Shown here piece by piece: positions 41,967 through 52,369 of a DNA stretch of 64,000 nt. The stretch lies in assembly GCA_963843835.1 (NCBI GenBank), contig CAWJMD010000008.1, positions 310,001 through 374,000 on the forward strand. The letters are read 5' to 3'. The notes under the pieces are model-generated. The model made no database searches, was not told where the DNA came from, and worked only from the letters and a program-made list of their open reading frames with translations. The position numbers and the translations under genes are program-made. This DNA is from CAWJMD01 sp963843835 (GTDB taxonomy: Bacteria > Actinomycetota > Actinomycetes > Actinomycetales > CAWJMD01). Each line of letters starts with the position of its first letter. Within the stretch, counting starts at the first letter, position 1.

Positions 41967-44900
41967 TCAGGCCAGGGCGGTCACCGTCACCCGCGCGCCG
42001 TCGGGGGCGACGATCGAGACGGCCGCCGACAGCGGCGCGGTCAGCGGGATCCACACGTCGTAGTTCTCGGTCCGTCCCCGGCCGCGCCGTCGCTTCACCC
42101 GCACCACCTGGATCTCCGTGCTCCGCGGGAACGGGCCGACGGTGCTGCGGATCTCGTCGAGCGGGAAGGATCCCGACAGGGTCCGCCCCAGGAGGGGACC
42201 TCGCTCGAACCAGCGGGACCACCAGGGCGTCGGACTCCGGAACCGCTGCCGGGCGACGACCTCCAGCACGTAGGGGGGCTGCGCACCGGCATCGGCGTCG
42301 GTGAAGATCCCCAGCGAGACACCTCGTCCGGCGATCGTCGTGACCCGGACGAGCTCCAGGTCGACGGTCGGCGGCGGCGTCCACCCCGGCACGGTGACCG
42401 TCCGGACGGTCACGCGACCGAAGGGGTCCGTGACCTGGACCTCCACCGTGACCGGGTCGGCGGCCACGGGCCGGGTGAACCAGACGGCGAGCGGCGACCG
42501 TCCGGTGGCGCGTGGTCCACGCTCCGCCACGACGGCGGTGCCTGCGGCCGCCGGTGGTGTGGTGAGCGCCGTCTGGGTCAGGTCCTCGAGGGGTGTCGCC
42601 GCCAGGACCTGCGTGCCCCCCGTCGCGGTCAGGCGGTGCGAGCCGGCGGCGACGGCACGCGCCGGAGCGGACGTCGAGGTGCGCACGAGCACACCACGGT
42701 GGTCCGCGCCCCAGATCTCCGGCACGAGCGGGTCGAGGTCCGGCGGCCCGGTCGGGGGCACCCAGAGGCTGGCCACGTCCGAGGCGGTCGACGGCAGGCC
42801 GCGTTCCGCCTTCACCGGCACGGTGTCGACCGGCAGCGCGACGGCGCGGAGCAGCCAGGGGTCCCAGTGGCCCGGCAGCGTGCCGGTCCACGTGGCGCGG
42901 TAGACGGGCAGCCCCAGCACCGGGTCGACGTCCGTCGGGGAGGGAGTGACCGTGACGGCGGGCTGCGCGAACGCCGGGCCCATCGTGTCGACGGTGCGCG
43001 CGGCGGCCTCTGACCGGGTCCGGTACAGCTGGAACCTCTGCACCGGGATCGCGCTGGTCGAGAAGAGGTTGACCGTGACCGTGCCGTCGGCGGCGACCGA
43101 CGGCCGCGCGAGCGGCGGCCCCGGACGTCGCAGGCGTGGTGCCGTCACCGCCTGCAGGTGGTCGTGCGGCGCACCGGGGCCGGTGGGCCAGGGCGACTCC
43201 ACGCCCGTGGTGGTCATGGTCGTCACCAGGAAGAGGTGGATGTCGGTCGACCCCTTGGGCAGCGTCACGTCCAGCTCGTTCCGGGTGCCGGGGACCTCCT
43301 GCAGGCGGCGGAACGCGGCCCGCCGGGCGGCGGGGCTCAGGGCGTCGTACGCCGCCCACAGTGCTGCGAGCCTCACCCCCGGTGAGTCGCTGTCGGGGGC
43401 GCGCTGCGGCAGCCCGGCCCGCTGACGGAGCGACGTCTCGGCCACCTCCCAGACGACAGAGGTGCGCACCGGGCTACCAGCGGGCAGCGACCACTTGACG
43501 CGCACGTGCGAGCAGCCCTGGGCGTCGAGCGTGCTGCCGAGTGGGACACCGGGTGGTGCAGGAGGCGGAAGTGGCTGCACGGGAACGGGACTGGCCGCGC
43601 TCGTGATCGCGGGATGGGGAGCGCCCGGGACCCAGGGGGTCGGGCTGGCGCCGACCAGTAGCGAGATGCGCGCCCACACCTGGACCCCCCATCGTCGGGT
43701 CGCCCCGAAGTCCAGGGTCGGCACGTCGGAGCTGACGGCGTACCGCCGGCCGCCGTCGCCCTGACCGGGACCCGGGACCATCGGCGCGTCGCCGTCGGGG
43801 TTGAGCGGCACGACGGTGCAGCCGCTCGGAACCGGGACGTCGCCGGCGAAGGAGAGGGACAGGTCCCGGCGGAAGCAGCCGGGTGGCGTGGCCGCGCCCG
43901 GCGACAGTCCTGCGGGCGGAGCACTGTCGGCCGCTGCCATCGGGAAGAAGACGGCCACGATCTCGACCTGGGTCGGCGTCCTCTCCACCCAGTCGACGGC
44001 CACCTGGGTCTCGAGCGTCGCGGGGCAGGCGGCGGACCCCGCGTACCTGGTCGACAGCCCGAGCGACACGAGGCGCGGGGCTGCGGGCCCGGGCTCGTCG
44101 CCGTTCCAGGGCACGTCCTGCCAGGTGGACCACACCCCGAAGACGTCGCTGACGGCTACCGCGTACCCGACGTGCCGGCCGCCGCCGCCGATCGGGATGC
44201 TGACGCCCCCGTCGGCGAGCGACGTGCGGTCGCCGCCGTCCTCCTCCCCGGCGTCACGGCTGATGACGAAGGGGCGCCGCCCACCGGACCACCGCTCGGG
44301 CAGTAGCGACTCCGCCTGCCCGGTGCCGAGCTCGAAGCGGGCGAGGGACGACTCCGTCGTCGGAGGCGTCCCGGCGTTCGGCAGCACGACGTCCCAGGAC
44401 AGGCGAACCGACTCACGCCAGGGCTGGTCGCGCCGGGCCGGACCCACCAGGCCGGCGCGCTCGGCGGTCAGCCCGGTCGGCGCCGGCACCATGAGGTGCT
44501 GGTTCGCGGCCGGGGCGTAGGCCGCCATCTCCGCGCCGCCCGTGGCCGGTGGCGCCAGGCGCCGGTACTCGGCCGTCACGAGGAAGTCGCAGCGCCCGAC
44601 GGCCACCTGCTCCTCCTCGAAGCGTTCCATCGCGTACACGGATCCGAACCCGCACGCCAGGTTGAGGAACGGGTCGCTGGCAGCCGGGAGCATCAGCATC
44701 GGCCAGGGGCCGACGTCGGCCGTCGACGACAGCGTGGACATCCGCCCGTCCTGGGTCGGGCCGTCCACGGTCCGCGGCGTCCGCAGCTTCCACTGCAGGA
44801 ACTCGTCGGTGCTCCCGTCGTACAGGCTGGTGATCTCCGGAAGCACGTCGCGGCGCACCTCCTCGACCAGCAGCTTCGGGTCGGGTGCCTGCCACGGTGG

Positions 44901-45635
44901 CGCCAGGACCCCGCTCTCGGTCACCGGCCACCAACCGAGCGGCGGGCCACCGCGCTGCAGCCGCTGGTAGGCCGCCTCCTCCGGGGAGACCGGGCTGGTC
45001 ACCAAGCCCTGGTCGGTGGGGTCGTAGCCGGTTCCGCCCCAGGGCTGGTCGGCGGGCAGGCCCACGAGCTCGAGTGGCTCCCACGCGCCGTTGTTGACGA
45101 CGTCGTCGAGCGGCTCGATCGACACCTGGGCGTCGAAGCCGTTCACGAGACGGGCGTAGGTTGCCCCCGACGTGCGCACCTGGATGCTCAGAGGGCCAGG
45201 GCCGGAGGGCGTCACGGCACCGGCAGCTACCACGTGGTCGACCGACGAGCCGCTGCGCATCAGCATCAGCGCGACCGGTCGCGTGGGGTCGGCGGGGCGG
45301 CACGTGACCCGGACGCAGCCGGCGTCCGTGCCTCCCCACACGACGAACGCGGGGTCCCCGCCGCCCACGAACGCCCTGACCCGCTCGGGCGAGTCCTCGG
45401 GGACGCGCGTCCAGACCATGAAGGGCGTCGACGGGACCCCGAGGCCCTGGGAGCAGGCCCAGGTCAGGTGCACGTCCGTCGACCGCAGGCGCAGCAGCCT
45501 CTCGTCGAGGCCGGACTGCTCGAGCTTCTGCCGGCCACCTGCCTTGCGCAGGGCGGAGCGGTGCCGGGAGCCGATCGTGGCCCACGGCAGGTGCTCGGCC
45601 CGTGCCCGGAACAGCAGCGAGTCCGCCTGGCGCAT
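41967..45635 (-). CDS. Giant protein B (1222 residues), unknown, beta-rich
   Basis: One uninterrupted frame with strong actinobacterial codon character. No signal peptide, membrane helix or catalytic motif is visible. The N-terminus is basic (MRQADSLLFRARAEHLPW). The body is Trp/Pro-rich with many short strands and segments suggestive of fibronectin-III-like units (HVRVKWSLPAGSPVRTSVVWE, VQRFQLYRTRSEAAARTV, VTVEVQVTDPFGRVTVRTV). The ATG overlaps the stop of giant gene A (TGATG), so the two proteins are made together and probably form one complex. I recognise no described family with certainty. It might be an adhesin-like or tail-like structural protein. Confidence 0.8.
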   Translation of the reverse strand: MRQADSLLFRARAEHLPWATIGSRHRSALRKAGGRQKLEQSGLDERLLRLRSTDVHLTWACSQGLGVPSTPFMVWTRVPEDSPERVRAFVGGGDPAFVVWGGTDAGCVRVTCRPADPTRPVALMLMRSGSSVDHVVAAGAVTPSGPGPLSIQVRTSGATYARLVNGFDAQVSIEPLDDVVNNGAWEPLELVGLPADQPWGGTGYDPTDQGLVTSPVSPEEAAYQRLQRGGPPLGWWPVTESGVLAPPWQAPDPKLLVEEVRRDVLPEITSLYDGSTDEFLQWKLRTPRTVDGPTQDGRMSTLSSTADVGPWPMLMLPAASDPFLNLACGFGSVYAMERFEEEQVAVGRCDFLVTAEYRRLAPPATGGAEMAAYAPAANQHLMVPAPTGLTAERAGLVGPARRDQPWRESVRLSWDVVLPNAGTPPTTESSLARFELGTGQAESLLPERWSGGRRPFVISRDAGEEDGGDRTSLADGGVSIPIGGGGRHVGYAVAVSDVFGVWSTWQDVPWNGDEPGPAAPRLVSLGLSTRYAGSAACPATLETQVAVDWVERTPTQVEIVAVFFPMAAADSAPPAGLSPGAATPPGCFRRDLSLSFAGDVPVPSGCTVVPLNPDGDAPMVPGPGQGDGGRRYAVSSDVPTLDFGATRRWGVQVWARISLLVGASPTPWVPGAPHPAITSAASPVPVQPLPPPAPPGVPLGSTLDAQGCSHVRVKWSLPAGSPVRTSVVWEVAETSLRQRAGLPQRAPDSDSPGVRLAALWAAYDALSPAARRAAFRRLQEVPGTRNELDVTLPKGSTDIHLFLVTTMTTTGVESPWPTGPGAPHDHLQAVTAPRLRRPGPPLARPSVAADGTVTVNLFSTSAIPVQRFQLYRTRSEAAARTVDTMGPAFAQPAVTVTPSPTDVDPVLGLPVYRATWTGTLPGHWDPWLLRAVALPVDTVPVKAERGLPSTASDVASLWVPPTGPPDLDPLVPEIWGADHRGVLVRTSTSAPARAVAAGSHRLTATGGTQVLAATPLEDLTQTALTTPPAAAGTAVVAERGPRATGRSPLAVWFTRPVAADPVTVEVQVTDPFGRVTVRTVTVPGWTPPPTVDLELVRVTTIAGRGVSLGIFTDADAGAQPPYVLEVVARQRFRSPTPWWSRWFERGPLLGRTLSGSFPLDEIRSTVGPFPRSTEIQVVRVKRRRGRGRTENYDVWIPLTAPLSAAVSIVAPDGARVTVTALA

Positions 45636-48600
45636 CACTCGTCCACCTCCCACGGTGCCCGGTGCAGCGGGATGCCTACCGCTCGTGCCCTGACCTCCGC
45701 CGACGCACCCAGCGGATCGGCGGCGACGACCAGGTCGAGTCGGACCTCCCGCCCACGCGAGCCCGGTGCCAGCACCACGACCGCGCGGGTCCCGCCCGGG
45801 CCGTGCACGAGCCGCGTGATGCCGGCTCTGGGGAGGTCTCCGGCTGCCGGGGCGGTCGCGGAGTCCTTGACCGACAGCCATTCGGCGGGGCGCGCGGCCC
45901 ACCACTTGTGCGTGGCGTCGGCGGCGTCCGCCGGACCGGGGACAGACGTCGGCATCAGGCGCGAACGCCAGAGCCGCTCGCTGCACTCCACGACGACCGC
46001 GACCGGCTCGGGGAGGGTGGCGGCCGACCAGAGCACCTGCACGGCGGGAACCGTCGGAGTCTGCGGCGGGGCCAGCCCCGCCTTCTGGAAGGCCGTGTCG
46101 AGCTGGTCGCCGGTCGGGTGCTCGGGCAGCATCGACGGGTCGGTCAGGTACCCCGGTGTCGGAACCGCACGGTGCTCCCAGGAGGTCTGCGACACCAGCT
46201 GCGCGAGGTGTGCGACGTCGTCGAAGCGGCTGGTGGTGAAGCCGACCCGGTGGACGAGCGTGGAGACGGACGTGGCCGCGCCGGCGACGACCGCGTGCAC
46301 GTCGAGGAGGTAGTCGGTGAGCGGGTCGAGGTCGTAGGGCAGCTCGAGCACCTCGTGGTGGGTCCGCGTCCCGGGAGGGATGCAGGGGAGGTCCGAGGCG
46401 ATCTCGGTCACCGCTTCCTCCCAGGGGGTGAGCACCGTCAAGGCGGTGGCCGCCTTGAGGAAGGTCCCGTCCGGCGCGAGGGGTACGACGAACGCGTCGC
46501 CCGGGGCGCCACCTCCCGGGGGGACCGGGTGCTTGCCCGACGCCGCGTGCACGACGATGCGCAGCTCGCGGCCGTAGGCGGCGAACAGCGTCGCCACCTT
46601 CTGGGTGGCGAACGCGATCCGCAGGGGCTCCCGGCAGAACACGCCCGTGTCGTCCATACCCGGTGCCGATGCCAGGAGCCACGGCGAGAGGTCCTTCGGC
46701 GACCGGGACGCCGGGTCCGCGGTGAACCGGTACCGCTGCGTCACGTCGGCGCCGAACGCGGGCGTCGTCGTCGCGACCGGTTGGTCGTCGGACTCGAGCG
46801 ACGCGGCGCGCCACGTCACCTCGACCGTGTAGGTGCGCCCGGGAACCAGCAGCGCGTGGTCGTCGGGGTCCTGGGTCAGCACGGCACTGAGCACGTCCTG
46901 CTGGCTCGTCACGACGTGGGAGTCGTAGGAGTGGCGGCGACCCTCGCTGCTGACGAGGCCGGCCATCGCGACGACGTGGAAGGCCTGCACCGGCTCGTCC
47001 TCCGCGAACGCCCTCCGGTCCCAGCCGACCACGACCGACGCGACGTCGCCGGGGACGTCCACGCCGCGCACCAGGACCAGCGTCTGCGACCAGCCAGCCC
47101 CCTCGGCCACGCGGGCGGCGATGCGGCCCGCCCGTTCCACCCGGTCGGCCCACGGACCCGTGGCGTCGAACCACTCGGGTGGAACGGGGTTCGCGGGGCC
47201 TACCCGGTCCGTCCCGGTCACGGCCCGTTCGGCCAGCACGGTCCCCTGGCTGTCCTCGTAGCGCACGACCAGCCGCTCGACGAAGATCTCCTCCGGCACC
47301 ATCAGCAGCAGCTCTATCCACGACACCCCGGCCTGGGGGGTGATGCGGACCGCGTCGCCGAGGTTGTCCGGCCTGTACTTCCTTCGCTTCCAGTCGCCCT
47401 CGACACGGTCGCGGTCCTGCGTTGACCCCCAGGGGGCGGGGTCTGGCAGGTCCCTCACCGGCGAGCGCAGGATGCGGCCCTCGCAGTCGAACGGGAGCCG
47501 GCTGGTCGAGGGGTCCCACCCGGCGGCGAGGCGAAGGGCCGACACGTCCGTCAGTGAGGAGCCGGCGGCGAGGTGCCCGGCCACCTCGTCCCACGCCTGC
47601 CCGTCGTCGTAGAGGCCGCGGTGGCTGAACGTGAGGGGCGAGCCCGCGCGCCAGGCCTTGAGCGGGTCCGATCCGGACCCGGCCGGCTGGTCGTCGGGGC
47701 AGGGCACCGTGTCGCCGATGACGACGGCCGGGCCCGTGCCGTGCATCATGTCGGTCACCGGATCGCCGCAGCGCCATGGCTCCGTCACGCGGCACCGCCC
47801 CTCGACCGGGCTGGTCCGGAGCGTGTGCGGGGGGTCGGGCCACGGGATGCCGACCAGCCGCCAGCCGGTCGTGCTCGGTCCGCGGGGCTTGCCGTCGAAG
47901 CTCCAGAGCACCGGCGCCGGCGGCGCGGCCGGCTCGCACACCGTGCCCCAGCGGTCGGTGACCGACGTGGTGAGTGTCTCCCCATAGGGGACCGCCCGCG
48001 AGAACGGGGTGGGAAGCCAGTTGAGCAGGGCGAGCGCGGGGCCGCTCGCAGGGTCCGCGGGGGGTGCGGCGGTCCACCAGGTGCTGGGTGTCCTCCCCGC
48101 CGGTGGAGGTGGCTGCAGGTCGCCGGTCAGCGTCACGGTGACCAGCTCGTAGACCCACCAGCGGTCGCCGAGCCGGACCCACGGGTTGGCCGGGGCGACG
48201 GGCGAGCCGTGGGCGACCTGGCCCATCACCACCGGGCCGGAGCCGGTGGGGGCGGTGGAGAACAGCACCACCGGCACGGCGTCGAGCGGCACCGACGGCA
48301 GGGCGGGCTGGGGCGTCGGGCCGTCCTGGTCGACGGCGTCGGCGAGCTTGCCGTCCACGGCCCTGTTGGTGGCCGTGCCCTCCACCAGGGCGGGGGAGCG
48401 GCTGACGAGGCTCACGCCCGCGACCAGCGATGGCGGAGTGAGGGTCTCGGCCGGCTTCGAGCCGATGGTGAGCGACACGCAGCCCTTGATCGAGAAGAAG
48501 AAGAAGTCGACCTTGCCGCACACCTCTCCGTGCACGTACGTGACGTCGGGGCTGGTCTGCGTGACCCGGCCCACCAGCACGTCCAGCTCGGCGCTGGCGC

Positions 48601-51600
48601 CGATGCTGATGATGAACAGCCGCAGCTCACCGCGGGCGTAGATCGTCCCGGCGAGGAAGAACGGGTCGAAGCCGAGGATGGCGTCGAACCCGGCCGCCAC
48701 CTCGAGGTAGAGGCCCACGCTCTTGCTGCCCATCAGCACCGCGCTGATGTGGAACCCGGTGGCGATGGCGAGGCCGCCGCTCACCGCAGGCAGGCCGGCG
48801 ATCCCGCTGATGCCGTCGCCGTGCACCATCAGGTAGCCGCTGCCCGAGATGACGTCGAGCACCTCGACGGTGACCCGGTCGGTGTAGGTGCCCAGGTCGA
48901 CCAGCCAGTTCTGCGGGTCTCTGGTGTTGAAGAACGCCGTGACCGGCACCCGGACGCGCAGCAGCGCCTTGATCTCGTAGGACGCGACGATCCCGAGCGA
49001 GATGGTGCCCCGGCCGAAGTCGATGTCGAGGACGGCGAGGAACGAGGCGGTGTCGTTCCTGTCCTTCAGCACCGGCGGCATCTTCAGCACGTCGGCCTTC
49101 ATCACGATCAGGAGGCGGGGGCCGGGCACCTCGATCATCACGAGGCCCTTGAGGTGGACCACGAACCCGCCGTCGACGGTGCCGAGCAGCACGCCGGCGG
49201 CGAAGGCGTAGGCGCCCGCCTCGACCTGCCAGCCGTCGGGGTGCATGACGTTGCCGCGGCCCAGCTGGTCGGCCAGCCAGCCGAGCGACGGCACCGCCTG
49301 CCCGGCGTACGGCTGCTCGTTGCGGGCGTAGTTGACGCCGACGCCACCGAGGAAGCCGTAGATGCCCAGGCCGGAGTTGCCCAGCAGCAGCGGCACCGGG
49401 AACTCCACCTCGGCGCCGATCAGCACGCCGGTGACGCCGTTCTTGGTCTCGACCGCGAGCGAGGCGCTGGCACGGATGTTGAGCGGGACGACCGTCAGGT
49501 CGAAGAAGCCCTTGAAGCCGAACGGCGTGAACTCCAGCACGCCCGAGCCGTGCAGGGTCCCCGGGACCTCGATGGACGCGCCGAGCTTGGTCAGCGACAG
49601 CTCCAACGGCGGCCCGTCGACGCGTGCCCGCACCCGGACGGTGTCGACCGTGACGATGCCGAGGTCGAGGCCCAGCCCCACCTCGACCTCCAGGTAGGCC
49701 GGGTTGTCGCGGCTGACGCGCACGCCGAGGATGCGGAGGATCTCGTCCAGCGGCGGGCTGGCGGAGATCGCGCCCGCGGGGATGTCGAGGCTGTACCCGC
49801 GGCTCGGGTCGAACACCGGCACGGGCAGGTAGTCGACCTGCGCGCCGGACGGCACCTCGTTCCACGAGGACCGGACGCCGACGGCCTTGTAGCGCGTGGT
49901 GATCGGGTGCGCGGGGTTGACCCGCACGATCCCGAGGTCGAACGTGAAAGTGGTCTCGAGGTCGAGCAGCACGCTGACCTGCGTGCCGCGGTTGCTGGCC
50001 GTCGTGCTGCCGTCCGGGCTGAGGATGCCCTGGCTGACGACCAGCTCACCGCCGCGCAGCATCAGCGACCTCGTGCGGATGAGGTCGCTGGCACCGAGGG
50101 TGAGGGTTCCCAGTGCCACGAGCGTCCCGGCGGCGGGGGAGAGCTCGGCGGTCGCCGAGCTGAGCGGCGCCAGCACGGTGAGCGCGCCGAGCACGTCCAG
50201 CGCCGTCTGGTTCGCCTGCCCCTGCGTCATCATGGCCAGACCGTCGAGGTCGCCCTCGGCCGCGCGGAACTCCGCGCTCACCGCCCACGACTGCTGGTCG
50301 GTGGCCAGGCGCAGCCGCGCGAGGAACGTGCAGACCCCATCCATCGGGTTGGGTCGTGGTCCCTGGCGCAGGGCAGGCTGGCCGCGGCGGGCCAGGCCGG
50401 ACTCGGCCGCCGTCTCGATGTCGAACTCGCCGTAGACCTCGGCCCGGATGACCGTGCTGCGCACGAGCTCGACGCGCACGCCGATCTTGCGGAAGCAGTC
50501 GGGACGGCGCGGCTGAGGAGGCCGGGGGTCGACCGCGCTGCGCGCCGGCACGGCCGGTCGGCGCACACGGGCTGTGACGGTCTCCGCACTCGAACCGTCG
50601 GTCACCGCCCGGGCGCGCCACCACGCGGGGTCGCCGGGTGGGGGAGCGGGGGTCTGGGCGTCGATGGCCACGTGGTCGCGAGCCATCTCGTGCCCGCGGC
50701 AGGGTGCGTCGACCAGGTTCGAGAAGCCCGCCTCCGTCAGCAGGCCGCGCAGCGCGGCACGCCGCCGCTCGCTGAGTGCCTGGTTGTGCAGCCTGGTCGC
50801 GCTGTCGTCGTGGTCCTCGTACGAGGCGTAGCCCTGCAGGGTCAGCTTCGTGCTCGCGCCGATGTCGGCGAGCCGGTCGGGCAGGGTGGGCTTGAGCGTC
50901 GGTGAGGCGCCCGGTCGGTTCCGGTCCCCTGCCGGGCCGGTGTGGGAGTTGGCCGGGTTGAGCGCCCACTGCTGGGCGGCCTGCGGGCTGGTCGGGGCCG
51001 GTGGCCGGTCGAAGAGGAAGAAGCACTCGACGACCGCGGGGGCGGCAGCGGCCAGTGTCGCGGTGACGTCGACCTGCGCCGCCGCCGCGACCGGAACGGT
51101 CGCCGTGGTCGCGGAGGTGGCAGACCCTCCGGGCCACGACCAGTCGGCCGCCGCCTCCGGCTGCAGCGCCAGCACCGTGGCCGTGGTGGTCTGCGACCGC
51201 AGCACGATGGTGTGCGTGCGGTGCGACGTCGGCGTGACGGTCACGGACGTGGCCCCGCCCGTCGCCGGGACCGCCGCGGCACGCCGGCTCACGGAGACGG
51301 TCCGGGTCGTGACGTGGGAGCCGCCGTCCGTCGCGGTCACGATGATGTCGCGTGAACCGGTGGCGGGCGCGGTGACGTCGAGCCGGGCGCCGGGGTTCGC
51401 CGAGCCGTCGATCGTGAGGGCCACCGGGGCGATCCCTCCGGCCGTGTCCACGAACATCGTCGAGCTCTCGGGCAGCTGCGCGGCTCCCGAACCGGGATCG
51501 CCGACCCACTCGCCGGTCGCCGTGAGGAAGTGCACCGAGATCACCGGGGCGCTGCCGCGGTTCACCACCTCGGCCTCGAGGATGCCGGTCACACCCGCGT

Positions 51601-52369
51601 GAGCGCCGAGGCCGATCCAGAGGTTGCGGACACCCGCGCTGACCGCGATGCCCTCCAGCCCGGACGGCGAGACGAACAGCCGTGCCTCCGGCAGCCAGAG
51701 CCCCTGCCAGTCGGCCGGCATCGCACGCGCCTCGGGCGGGACGCCGGACGGCCCGCCGGTTCCCGAGAGGTCGAGAACGGCTGTGCGGAAGGCGAAGCCC
51801 ACCACGTTCTCCGGACCGATGAGCGCGTAGGGCGGCGACATCTCGATCATCTCGTAGATCTGGTCGACCGCAGCGCCACCCGTCGTGGCCGAGAGCAGCT
51901 CGACGCCGACGGACCCCCCGGCCAGCTGCTTGGCCTGTACCCGCAGTGCCGGCAGCGTGAACGTCACCGGCAGGCCGTTCGCTCGCAGCTGTCCCCGCCC
52001 GTCGAGCTCGGCACCTCGCAGGAAGGGAAGTCGTACCAGGCAGATCGGCACGCTGAGCACGACCCGCCAGCCGCCGTCCATGGACCCGCCCGTAGCCGTC
52101 AGGTGCAGGCCGAGCTCGATGCCGACCGTGGGGTCAGGGAACTCGATCGGTGTGGACGAGGAACCGGCGCCGGCGCCGAAGCCCCGCGTGCCGGGGTCGA
52201 ACGCCACGGGTCCGGGCCACGTCCCGCTGCCGGTCCAGACGTCCCAGGTGCCGTCGCCGTCCGTGCGCTCCCCGACGTGGGTGCCGTTGAGCGACTGGAG
52301 CAGCGGGCGCAGCTGGTCGAGCGTGCCGGAGCCGCGCACCGCCTGGGGCAGCTGGTCCCACAACGTCAT
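45635..52369 (-). CDS. Giant protein A (2244 residues) with OmpA-like segment and DUF6603-like beta region
   Basis: One uninterrupted frame. There is no signal peptide at MTLWDQLPQAVRGSG. Residues about 1-300 are beta-rich. Ig/PKD-like text follows near 300-400 (RLDVTAPATGSRDIIVTATDGG). An OmpA-like segment lies near 430-570 (KLTLQGYASYEDHDDSATRL, then NQALSERRRAALRGLL). A long repetitive beta region spans about 620-1300 (SGLGIYGFLGGVGVNYARNE, LDIDFGRGTISLGIVASYEI), resembling DUF6603-type proteins. The rest is Trp/Pro-rich (SVTDRWGTVCEP, PWADRVERAGRIAARVAEG). It ends in TGATG, coupled to gene B. Function unknown; probably structural. Confidence 0.8.
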   Translation of the reverse strand: MTLWDQLPQAVRGSGTLDQLRPLLQSLNGTHVGERTDGDGTWDVWTGSGTWPGPVAFDPGTRGFGAGAGSSSTPIEFPDPTVGIELGLHLTATGGSMDGGWRVVLSVPICLVRLPFLRGAELDGRGQLRANGLPVTFTLPALRVQAKQLAGGSVGVELLSATTGGAAVDQIYEMIEMSPPYALIGPENVVGFAFRTAVLDLSGTGGPSGVPPEARAMPADWQGLWLPEARLFVSPSGLEGIAVSAGVRNLWIGLGAHAGVTGILEAEVVNRGSAPVISVHFLTATGEWVGDPGSGAAQLPESSTMFVDTAGGIAPVALTIDGSANPGARLDVTAPATGSRDIIVTATDGGSHVTTRTVSVSRRAAAVPATGGATSVTVTPTSHRTHTIVLRSQTTTATVLALQPEAAADWSWPGGSATSATTATVPVAAAAQVDVTATLAAAAPAVVECFFLFDRPPAPTSPQAAQQWALNPANSHTGPAGDRNRPGASPTLKPTLPDRLADIGASTKLTLQGYASYEDHDDSATRLHNQALSERRRAALRGLLTEAGFSNLVDAPCRGHEMARDHVAIDAQTPAPPPGDPAWWRARAVTDGSSAETVTARVRRPAVPARSAVDPRPPQPRRPDCFRKIGVRVELVRSTVIRAEVYGEFDIETAAESGLARRGQPALRQGPRPNPMDGVCTFLARLRLATDQQSWAVSAEFRAAEGDLDGLAMMTQGQANQTALDVLGALTVLAPLSSATAELSPAAGTLVALGTLTLGASDLIRTRSLMLRGGELVVSQGILSPDGSTTASNRGTQVSVLLDLETTFTFDLGIVRVNPAHPITTRYKAVGVRSSWNEVPSGAQVDYLPVPVFDPSRGYSLDIPAGAISASPPLDEILRILGVRVSRDNPAYLEVEVGLGLDLGIVTVDTVRVRARVDGPPLELSLTKLGASIEVPGTLHGSGVLEFTPFGFKGFFDLTVVPLNIRASASLAVETKNGVTGVLIGAEVEFPVPLLLGNSGLGIYGFLGGVGVNYARNEQPYAGQAVPSLGWLADQLGRGNVMHPDGWQVEAGAYAFAAGVLLGTVDGGFVVHLKGLVMIEVPGPRLLIVMKADVLKMPPVLKDRNDTASFLAVLDIDFGRGTISLGIVASYEIKALLRVRVPVTAFFNTRDPQNWLVDLGTYTDRVTVEVLDVISGSGYLMVHGDGISGIAGLPAVSGGLAIATGFHISAVLMGSKSVGLYLEVAAGFDAILGFDPFFLAGTIYARGELRLFIISIGASAELDVLVGRVTQTSPDVTYVHGEVCGKVDFFFFSIKGCVSLTIGSKPAETLTPPSLVAGVSLVSRSPALVEGTATNRAVDGKLADAVDQDGPTPQPALPSVPLDAVPVVLFSTAPTGSGPVVMGQVAHGSPVAPANPWVRLGDRWWVYELVTVTLTGDLQPPPPAGRTPSTWWTAAPPADPASGPALALLNWLPTPFSRAVPYGETLTTSVTDRWGTVCEPAAPPAPVLWSFDGKPRGPSTTGWRLVGIPWPDPPHTLRTSPVEGRCRVTEPWRCGDPVTDMMHGTGPAVVIGDTVPCPDDQPAGSGSDPLKAWRAGSPLTFSHRGLYDDGQAWDEVAGHLAAGSSLTDVSALRLAAGWDPSTSRLPFDCEGRILRSPVRDLPDPAPWGSTQDRDRVEGDWKRRKYRPDNLGDAVRITPQAGVSWIELLLMVPEEIFVERLVVRYEDSQGTVLAERAVTGTDRVGPANPVPPEWFDATGPWADRVERAGRIAARVAEGAGWSQTLVLVRGVDVPGDVASVVVGWDRRAFAEDEPVQAFHVVAMAGLVSSEGRRHSYDSHVVTSQQDVLSAVLTQDPDDHALLVPGRTYTVEVTWRAASLESDDQPVATTTPAFGADVTQRYRFTADPASRSPKDLSPWLLASAPGMDDTGVFCREPLRIAFATQKVATLFAAYGRELRIVVHAASGKHPVPPGGGAPGDAFVVPLAPDGTFLKAATALTVLTPWEEAVTEIASDLPCIPPGTRTHHEVLELPYDLDPLTDYLLDVHAVVAGAATSVSTLVHRVGFTTSRFDDVAHLAQLVSQTSWEHRAVPTPGYLTDPSMLPEHPTGDQLDTAFQKAGLAPPQTPTVPAVQVLWSAATLPEPVAVVVECSERLWRSRLMPTSVPGPADAADATHKWWAARPAEWLSVKDSATAPAAGDLPRAGITRLVHGPGGTRAVVVLAPGSRGREVRLDLVVAADPLGASAEVRARAVGIPLHRAPWEVDE

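Noticed and set aside
47573..50905. A 1110-codon plus-strand open frame opposite giant gene A
   Set aside because: It is the shadow of the giant gene in GC-rich DNA; composition is Arg/Gly/His/Ala-rich with no domain, ribosome site or structure.
38147..52369. A complete extracellular contractile injection system
   Set aside because: No sheath, tube, baseplate, spike or AAA ATPase gene is present in the window; only loosely suggestive proteins are.
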